A stretch of 64,000 nucleotides of DNA. Origin: Verticillium longisporum (Eukaryota > Ascomycota > Sordariomycetes > Glomerellales > Plectosphaerellaceae). Positions 57,211 through 64,000 of this stretch are shown here, piece after piece. The stretch covers positions 2,232,001 through 2,296,000 of the forward strand of contig JAETXT010000013.1 in the NCBI GenBank assembly GCA_019188255.1. Direction: 5' to 3'. The stretch's first letter is position 1. Each line of letters opens with the position of its first letter. The notes beneath the pieces are model-generated. The model was not told where the DNA came from, searched no databases, and was given only the letters and a program-made list of their open reading frames with translations. Made by a program: the position numbers and the translations under genes.

Positions 57211-60200
57211 TAGAATTATTACTTTAAGGAGTAATAAAGGTAATAAACGATATTATTAAATTTAATAGATTAATATTTATATTATTTATATTTAGAGTAA
57301 TATTTAGGATTATTATTAACTTAGCGCTTATTATAATCTAGGTATAGTATATTAAAGTAATTAATAAAGTAATAGCGGAACTTTAATAAATAATTATTAA
57401 ATAGAAGGTTAATAATACTCTTAATATTTATAATAGACTAGATATTAAATAGTTACTATTAAGATCGCTAGAGCTAGGAAGCGACGTTCTTATATTCTAA
57501 GAGTAGGAGAAATAGACTAATCCTTATTAGGTTATATCGGTTTGTAATATAATAATTATAATTAAAATAGTTAATAGCTTAATAGAGTTTAGAGGAATAT
57601 ATATTAAGCTATATAATAGATTACTATATTAATAGATTAAGGAGATAATAGTAGTTCGAACTCTAAAGACCTTAGAACTATTTAAGTATTTAGAGCTAAT
57701 TCTATTATAATAATATAAGAGACCTAGGAAATTAATAAACGCTACGAATCTATTATAAGCGGCTTTTATAGATTATAAAAGTAATATAATTAAGTCTATA
57801 TAGATCGAGTATTAATTTATTATTAAAAGGGAATAATAGAGGTATAACCTAGCTATTTAATTATATAATAAAGGTAGAATAACGACCCCTAGGAAGCTAT
57901 TTAAATAGTCCGACTAGGAGGAAATCGACTTACTCCTAGTAGCTAGAATAATCGTATTAATTAGGAGATCTACGTTTCCTAGTATTAAGATCTTTAGATA
58001 CTAGCTTATAAGAGAGATAAAAGGCCTCTTTTAAGCTTTATATAAGAAATTAAGATTAATAGTTTAAGGATATAGTAATTAAGAGAAGATAACCCTATTA
58101 ATATAATCGCTTATAATTATATATTATAGTTAATAACTAATCCTAGTAATTACCCTAATACTATAGTAATATAGCTATTAATTAATACTCTATAATATTA
58201 GTCAAGCTTATACTTAGAGCGCTATAGATCTATTATATAACGTTCTCCTATATATTCCTAAGGAGCTATAATATAGATACTTAGAAGGAATCGTCTTCTA
58301 TATTATAAAGCCGCTCTATAGTATTATAGAGTTAGGTCTCTATTAGTTTATAATTTATTAATATTATTATAGAGAGCGCTTAAATGCTATTCTAATAAGC
58401 TATAATCTATATTTACTTCTAATTAGAGCTAGAGATAGCTTTAGACTAATTAGAATATAGATTAATAATACTTTTAACCTCGGAGAGCCTATATTTATAT
58501 AAAAGGAATAAATAGAGCTCGAAAATATTAGCTTCTAAGTAAAGCCTATTTCTATCCTTAATATAGGATCTAATAGTATCTTTAATAGCTATATTATTAA
58601 AGTTAGAACTAAAGATCTTACGATTTAATAGAAAAGCTAAAATAATTACCTAGAGCTAGTAACCCTAGGGATAGCGAGCTTAGAATAGGAATATATTATT
58701 TAGAGAGCTTATAATATTTATATTACTTTAATCTATTAACTAGAAATAGCCTTCGATTTCTCTATTATAACTTAAACTAAGAACCTATAGGAGGATAACT
58801 TTAAATAGCTTAATAAACGTATATAATAGTAGATCGCTAATATAAGCTATAGCTTGAATTATATACGCCTAGATCTCTTAATAGCCTAACTTTATATATT
58901 CATTAATAGCTCCTTTATTAATACTAAGGACTTTAGTTTATAGATCGGATTTATTATCCTCCTAAATAATAAATATTCCTATAATTAGGAGAACGCCTTT
59001 ATAGTATATAATAATATCCTCTATTAATAATCTATTAAATATAAATAGGTTATATATTTAGTTCTAGTTAGCGAAATCTATAATATAGTTAATAGCTTTA
59101 ATATAGTTTATATCCTTAAATAGATACTCTATAAGGTCTATAAACGCTTAGAATTATTACTCCTATAGATAATTATCTATATCGATAGCTACTCGCTCTA
59201 TTAATGCTTTATTTAATTAAATATAATAATAAAGAAATACTTAATAATAGATCTTATAGTATTATAATAAAGCTATAAAGAATATAAAATCGATAAAATT
59301 TATTAGATTATTAGAGGTAATAACCCTATAGATTTAATAATTAAGGGAGCGTTAAACTAAATATTAAAAGCGCTAATAAGCTTTAATAAAGTTATAATTA
59401 GGATTAAAGGATAAATTAAATATTAAGAAAAGAATAATTAAGGGGTAAAAGTAATTAATATTAATAAAAAATATAGTAAAGCTTAAAAACGAGTATCCTA
59501 GAAATAAAAACGATAACCCCGTAATTAATAAAATAGTAAAGTAATTACTCTATAAAGCGGACTAGGCCTCGGAATCCGAAGAATCCGAGTTTAATTACTC
59601 TAATAAGTCCTATTAGAAGTAATTAAAGAGCTATAGAGCTATAGCCCGCTTAGCCGCCTTATAGTTAGTATTATAAAGACTATCGAGGTCCTTAGAATAT
59701 AGTATTTACTAAACTCGCTTAATAGGATCTATTAATTCTATTTAAGCGGTTTAATTCTATTATTCCTATCGAAAGCGGTTTAATTCTATTATTCTTATCG
59801 AAAAGCTAATAAAGGAATAATAATAATTATTCTTCTACCCTCTATTAGTATACTAGCGATTTAGAGACTTTAGGAGCCTATATCTAGCTATTATAAGAGC
59901 GCTAAGCAATTAGCTATTACGCTATTTAATTACTATTCTTTTCCTTTATTAAAGGGTTTAAACGCCTATTCCTATTTTTAATTATAACTTAATTCGTTTC
60001 CTTAGAGAGCTATTTAGTAGCTAGTTTAGTTAATCTATAGAGCTAGGGATTAAGGGATCTAGTGCTTATAGTAATAATAATATTAAGCTACGTTTTCCTT
60101 ATTCTATCTATTATTCTCCTATTATTACTTATTTACTTATTCATTTATTATTTTATAGACTAGGGATCTAATATACTAGACTAGAGAATTATAAGCGTAT

Positions 60201-60275
60201 TAGAGTAGCTATTAATATAGGTAATAGCTTCTAATATTAATTCTATAGTAATCCTATCTATAAAGAAAAGAAAGC

Positions 60276-60564
60276 TAGTATTAAACTAATATTAGGGAAT
60301 CGCCTAGGGCAGTAATTACTATATAGGATTCACTAATATAGTAATTACCGGGGCTGGGATTCATAGCTCTTAGCAGTACGTAATTTATAGCTTACGTAAT
60401 CGGTGAATTAGATAGGTATATCTAATTTACGTAGGTAGCGATGATTTAGAGAGATAGTATTAATAATCATTATAAGTCTTATATTACCTACCCTACCTAT
60501 TCAGAGCTCTCAGGTATAGCTAAAGTAATAAATCAGGGTTTATATAAGTAGTAAAGCCCTCTTA
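60276..60564 (+). repeat. 3' LTR of Copia copy 2
   Basis: Starts TAGTATTAAACTAATATTAG and ends CCCTCTTA. It retains more G and C than the 5' LTR at 53774. Confidence 0.85.
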
Positions 60565-60637
60565 ATATATAGAGTCATTAATTGAAATAGTTAGAAAAGT
60601 CGAGGTAGGTAGCCTACTCGACCGTAATATATATTAT

Positions 60638-60800
60638 ACTAGGTATATATTAGGTATATATTAGGTATATATTAGGTATATATTAGGTATATATTAGGTA
60701 TATACTAGGTACTAGTATATACCTAATCTACCTTAGGGACTAGGATCTAATTAGTATATACTATATATATACTAGGTATATACTAGGTATATACTTAATA
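60638..60800. repeat. AGGTATATATT tandem repeat
   Basis: About six 11-bp units of AGGTATATATT (60638-60706), then variant units ACTAGGTATAT near 60760-60795, inside the right arm of the RIPped Pogo element. Confidence 0.85.
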
Positions 60801-60998
60801 TTTTTTTTCTTATATATTTATCTATTATTTCTATTAAAGACCTTATTAAAAAAAATCAAGTATAGTATATATTAGTTTTGCTACTATGTAGTTATGTATT
60901 CCCTTCTAAATTATGCTAACTATCGCTCCGAGCTTTCTCCGAATTAGTCGGGTTGAACTTTAGTCACCCCCCTGTGAGCTGTAACCTCTGGAGAGCCC

Positions 60999-61654
60999 CT
61001 CTTCGGAGAGCTCCTCCTTGGAGGTGTAGAAGTGGAGCCTGAGTTGCGCTCTGTGCCAGGCGACTGCGATGAATCGATGAAACAGGGCTGTCTCCCCCTT
61101 ATCGTGAATTGAAAGAGCAACGTGTGTATCGGTTCAAGTAGCTGCTAACACGGGGAAGAGAAACATGGAATTCGCAGAGTAAGATAGCCAGCCTGTTGTT
61201 CGCCATTGTAGGCTATTGGAGACAGAGTTAAGATTGAACCACCCCCACGGGTACTAGAACCAACACGTGGACTGACGTCAAGGATGGAACTCCTTCAGCA
61301 TAACACAAAACATCCCTTGGATAAGCATGGCACGATGTCACGATTATCACTTTTATCATCAATCTTTCGCTTCCTCACCTGACTCAGCCCTGACTTTCAT
61401 GTTGCAGCTCGCGCAAGAGCATGTCTCGTGTTTCAAGAGTTTGCAGTCACGGAAGATTTATCTCTTGTACGTGGTTCCGACGTAATCGGCTTGTAAATCC
61501 GGGTGTGCGAGGTTCTGTCGAGGCCGAATAGATGACACCGAGCTTGCCCGTCGGCCTATAAGTACCTATCCGCCTCTACACTGGCCTTACAGCACCTCAT
61601 TCTTTACCACTCCATCCAAATCATTCAATCTTCCTACAGGACTCAAGTGGCAAG
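60999..61654. promoter_or_regulatory. Upstream region of the RALF-like gene
   Basis: Unique, GC-balanced sequence between the RIPped block and the start codon. A TATAAG box lies at 61557-61562, about 93 bp before the ATG, with a pyrimidine-rich leader behind it. No other feature was recognised. Confidence 0.55.
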
Positions 61655-61906
61655 ATGCAAATCGGAACTCTTGTTATCGCTTCCTTCGTCACGCTGGCAA
61701 TGGCTGGCAAAGGGGAAAGGACATATATTTCCTACGGCGCACTGAAGAAAGACACGATCGCATGCTACGGCCCGAACGAGCCCATCCACCGCTGCTACAC
61801 TGGATCAGGAGGTTCTGCCAATGGATACACCCGAGGCTGTTCCGTAATCACTCGTTGCGCTAGACAGTTCACTAAGAACGACGTGGTTATAGTTGAGCAT
61901 GATTAG
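61655..61906 (+). CDS. Secreted RALF-like peptide (rapid alkalinization factor homologue)
   Basis: An intact 83-residue protein. Residues 1-17 form a signal peptide (MQIGTLVIASFVTLAMA). The rest matches the plant RALF hormone family: the receptor-binding YISY at residues 24-27 followed by GALKKD, and four cysteines at 37, 47, 62 and 68, the last two in RGCSVITRC, the family's most conserved stretch. There is no RRxL pro-protein cleavage site, so the signal peptide runs almost directly into the active part, as reported for fungal RALFs. Plant RALFs signal through FERONIA-type receptor kinases and raise apoplastic pH; a Fusarium homologue has been shown to do this during infection. The C-terminal 15 residues after the last cysteine are an unusual tail. 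It lies between a RIPped block and a fresh Pogo insertion. Confidence 0.9.
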   Translation: MQIGTLVIASFVTLAMAGKGERTYISYGALKKDTIACYGPNEPIHRCYTGSGGSANGYTRGCSVITRCARQFTKNDVVIVEHD

Positions 61907-62355
61907 GGTGAGATACAAACTAATTCGAACCTCCGGTCCTCAAATGGACGCCCAAGCAGGCCGCTCCCTACCCACCCTCGGTTCGAAACGCCCTTTGGAT
62001 CTTTGCCAGTCTCACGCCGTCTGACAAACCACGTGGTAGGAGTCTCGTTGGGCGCAATTGTGGCGTGACACCCACCAGTACTTCAACTTCGGGATTGAAG
62101 ATAAGGTCAGAAAGTAAGGCAACAGGGTCGGCCCCATTACGTATCCGCCGTTCGAACCGCATAGCTTGGAAAATGCAATTCGTTCAAAGGCGTATATGTT
62201 CTAGACGCCGGGAAGGCTTCATGAGAATTTCTACCGGTGGCAAGATCACTACCAGTCAGAGACGGCAGAGCAATACAAACCCTTATTTGAAGACGCGAGG
62301 GTCCCATGTTGATTGAGCCACTATTCTCGAAGGCCCTTGCTCTGCTTGTTGCCTT
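61907..62355. other. Region with coding-like remnant, no intact gene
   Basis: On the plus strand, two segments read like protein: THQYFNFGIEDKVRK near 62071-62115 and FYRWQDHYQSETAEQYKPLF near 62232-62292. They share one frame but are separated by stop codons, with no clear splice sites. It may be the 3' end of a decayed gene, or exons whose borders are not evident. No family was recognised. Confidence 0.4.
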
Positions 62356-62482
62356 CAGCGCTGCCGCTGAATCAATTCAATCAAATAATGCAACCTAGCA
62401 ACGGCTAGGCAACGTCTTCCTACAGGCTTTATAGATATTGAAATGAGTTAAAAATATTTTTCCATACTAAGTTCATCGAGTA
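62356..62482 (+). mobile_element. Terminal fragment of a CAGCGCTGCCG-type hAT element
   Basis: Begins CAGCGCTGCCG like the two MITEs, but the sequence diverges after about 35 bp and no matching right end is seen before Pogo copy 3 starts at 62483. It is either a different member of the family cut by the Pogo insertion, or its right end is outside the window. Confidence 0.5.
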
Positions 62483-64000
62483 ACGTAATCCACAAGCGAG
62501 TGGTTCACCCATGCGAGTGGTTCACTTCACCCCGACCCGACAAACATTCCGAGGAAAACCTCAACCCAAACGCCGTAAATCAATTAAAATCACTCCTCCT
62601 CGTCTTTTGCAGACGATGAGATAGCTACCTGACAAGTTCTCGCGTTGTGGCCGGTCTTCCCGCATACGCTACAGCATCGTTTCTTCGGCTGGGACCACGA
62701 CGCGGGACCCGGGTTCTGCAGCGTTTCCTCTTTTATCTGGATATCTACTTCCTTCTGAGCAATCTTGTCCTGTCCCTCGCCTACAGCCATGCTTCCTCCT
62801 TCCCGGAGACGTAGCTTTTTGGCCCTCCGGCGTCGGCTTAGTGTAGCATTTTCCTCTCGAAGGATCATAACCTCTGACTTCAAAAGAGCGATCTGGTGCA
62901 TAACACCCCGCGTCCCCTTCGCAAGATAGTCAACAGCATCTAAAATTGACGTTGGGGAGCTTCCCTGGTGGCGTGAGATTCGCCCTTTGATGAAGTCAGT
63001 CTGGGAACCTGCCTCGAGCAGGTTAGTGGGCGTCTTAGAGACCCAAGAATCACGCTCCCCGTGGGACGTCCCCGGAGGCGTCGTCGTCCTCAACCTCACA
63101 TCCAGCTTTGACAGGACTGTTTCCGGGTTATGGGGGACAAGCCCCGCTCCTCGAAAGCCTCCCTGGATGTTTTTTCTGTCATTGCTTGCTGAAATGCAGC
63201 CGAAAACGCCGGGAAGAAGTCCTCTTTGCTGATGTGCGTTGTACCCGCCCTCATCCTATCCTCGATTTGCCGACCGTATGCTTTCTTTAGTGGGCCAAAA
63301 CACCCAACATCGAGAGGCTGGAGTAGATGTGACGAATGAGGAGGCATACAGAGTGTGATGATGTTGTTCTCCTTGCAGTAGAGTTCGAAGTCGACCGAGT
63401 GGTGACTTTCGTGGCCATCCAGGATCAGTAGGCGATAACCGCCCGAAGTACGGGACTTTGTATGCCTGTCAAAATGCCGAATCCATTCCAGACCAATATC
63501 ATTCGTCGTCCAGCCGTTTGGAGATGTTGCGATTCTCCAGTCGCGAGAAATCGCGTCGTCCTGGTACCAGCTCGAGAGGTGGTACTTGCCCGAAACCACG
63601 ATGAACGGCGGGACGGAGAAACCCAACGCGCCAACGCCCTGGATCACCGTAACCCATTCCCGGTTGCCTGGCTGCCTCATCTTCACATTGGACCGTCTTT
63701 CCGAACTGGTCACGACCATTCCGTTGGCGATAACGCCCATCTGGAAGCCGGTCTCGTCAAAGTTGTACATGTCAGCCTCTTGGATGCCGTACTTGGCGAT
63801 CATGTTATGCACGAGGCGGAACCACGCGTTTATCGCGTCCGGATCTTCGCATTGGGCCCTCTTGTAGTCGTACTTGCGAAAGAAACGCGTCCGGAGCTCT
63901 GGTTGCCGTTTGACGAAGTTTGCGGCCCAGTTCTTCCCGACGCGTGGCGCGTCACGGTCGGCAAGCAGGCGATTCGCCATATCTCCGACCTCACCCAACC
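62483..64000 (-). mobile_element. Fot1/Pogo-family DNA transposon, copy 3 (runs off the window)
   Basis: Starts ACGTAATCCACAAGCGAGTG after TA at 62481-62482 and matches copy 2 base for base wherever compared (positions plus 59,596), up to the window end. It is not RIPped. Its right terminus lies beyond 64000. Confidence 0.95.
62590..64000 (-). CDS. Pogo/Fot1 DDE transposase, copy 3 (partial, same frame break)
   Basis: Translations are identical to those of copy 2: a catalytic frame from the window end to 63096, with YNFDETGFQMG, LILDGHESHHS and QPLDVGCFG, and a zinc-knuckle frame ending at 62590. The single-base break near 63144-63149 is the same as in copy 2. The N-terminal HTH lies outside the window. 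Confidence 0.9.

Larger units (their letters stand above)
53774..60564 (+). mobile_element. Ty1/Copia-type LTR retrotransposon, copy 2 (RIPped)
   Basis: A 6,791-bp element with direct LTRs of 288 and 289 bp (53774-54061, 60276-60564), inserted in the RIPped Pogo element. Its LTRs and interior match copy 1 (11997-19532) in inverted orientation. It is about 745 bp shorter because of a gap near its 3' end (around 59650-59860). No clear 5-bp duplication is visible (TATTA on the left, ATATA on the right), probably because of RIP in the flank. Confidence 0.85.
52142..60981 (+). mobile_element. RIPped Fot1/Pogo transposon with nested Copia element
   Basis: Inverted ends match from CAGCTCACAGGGGG at 52142 to its complement at 60981 for about 45 bp; deeper inverted matches occur near 52330-52385 and 60585-60640. 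TA follows the right end (60982-60983) but TG precedes the left end, where TA would be expected. Without the nested element (53774-60564) it is about 2.05 kb, normal for Fot1-type elements. Its transposase remnant is described separately. Just outside lie direct copies of GGAGAGCCC (52127-52135, 60990-60998), part of a tandem 15-bp repeat in the flank. Confidence 0.8.

Noticed and set aside
52136..60989. Mutator-type element with 9-bp duplication GGAGAGCCC
   Set aside because: The inverted ends match well only from CAG inward, and the transposase remnant is of the Pogo family. The direct repeat is explained by a tandem repeat in the flank.
61935..62180. tRNA-like GGTTCGAAAC and TTCGAACC boxes
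   Set aside because: No cloverleaf with an anticodon arm and acceptor stem can be drawn around either box.

Overview
The window is nuclear DNA of a filamentous ascomycete (Pezizomycotina, most likely a sordariomycete). The reasons are short 48-122 bp GT-AG introns with CTAAC-type branch sites, Fot1/Pogo and Copia elements, AT-rich tracts degraded by repeat-induced point mutation (RIP: C-to-T changes, mainly in CpA), and gene families typical of this group. A fungal homologue of the plant RALF peptide suggests a plant-associated species; the species itself cannot be named from the sequence alone.

Layout. 1-5215: two Fot1/Pogo transposons, one degraded and one nearly intact and nested in an AT-rich RIPped tract. 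5616-11419: a sugar transporter with a nonsense codon, an F-box protein, an RRM-like protein and a small secreted cysteine-rich protein. 11997-19532: a RIPped Copia LTR retrotransposon (minus orientation). 19649-20294: a hAT-type MITE. 21151-24858: an O-methyltransferase and an acetyl-CoA hydrolase/CoA-transferase. 25080-42313: a dense block of oxidative and transport genes (two flavin-dependent LLM-class monooxygenases, an UNC-93-like MFS protein, a Baeyer-Villiger monooxygenase, an anion:cation symporter-type MFS protein, a medium-chain reductase, a peroxisomal enoyl-CoA hydratase/isomerase and an FAD-dependent monooxygenase). This looks like a catabolic gene cluster. 43318-49917: housekeeping-type genes (membrane-anchored ubiquitin protease, Kes1/Osh4-like oxysterol-binding protein, glutathione-dependent formaldehyde-activating enzyme). 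50588-52037: a sugar O-acetyltransferase gene split by a second copy of the MITE. 52142-60981: a RIPped Fot1/Pogo element with a second RIPped Copia element nested in it. 61655-61906: the RALF-like secreted peptide. 62483-64000: a third, near-identical Pogo copy running off the window.

How it fits together. The two secreted cysteine-rich proteins sit directly beside the two large RIPped blocks, the usual setting of host-interaction genes in a two-speed fungal genome. The central block pairs two importers with enzymes that could oxygenate a cyclic or aromatic substrate, open the ring by Baeyer-Villiger chemistry, reduce the product and pass a CoA thioester to peroxisomal beta-oxidation; the substrate is unknown.

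Caution. At least ten otherwise conserved genes are each broken by the loss of a single base, nearly all in homopolymer runs. The pattern looks like consensus sequencing error rather than mass gene decay, so such genes are annotated here as genes with a probable base-call error. Two disruptions do not fit it and look real: the TAA codon in the sugar transporter and the MITE inside the acetyltransferase.
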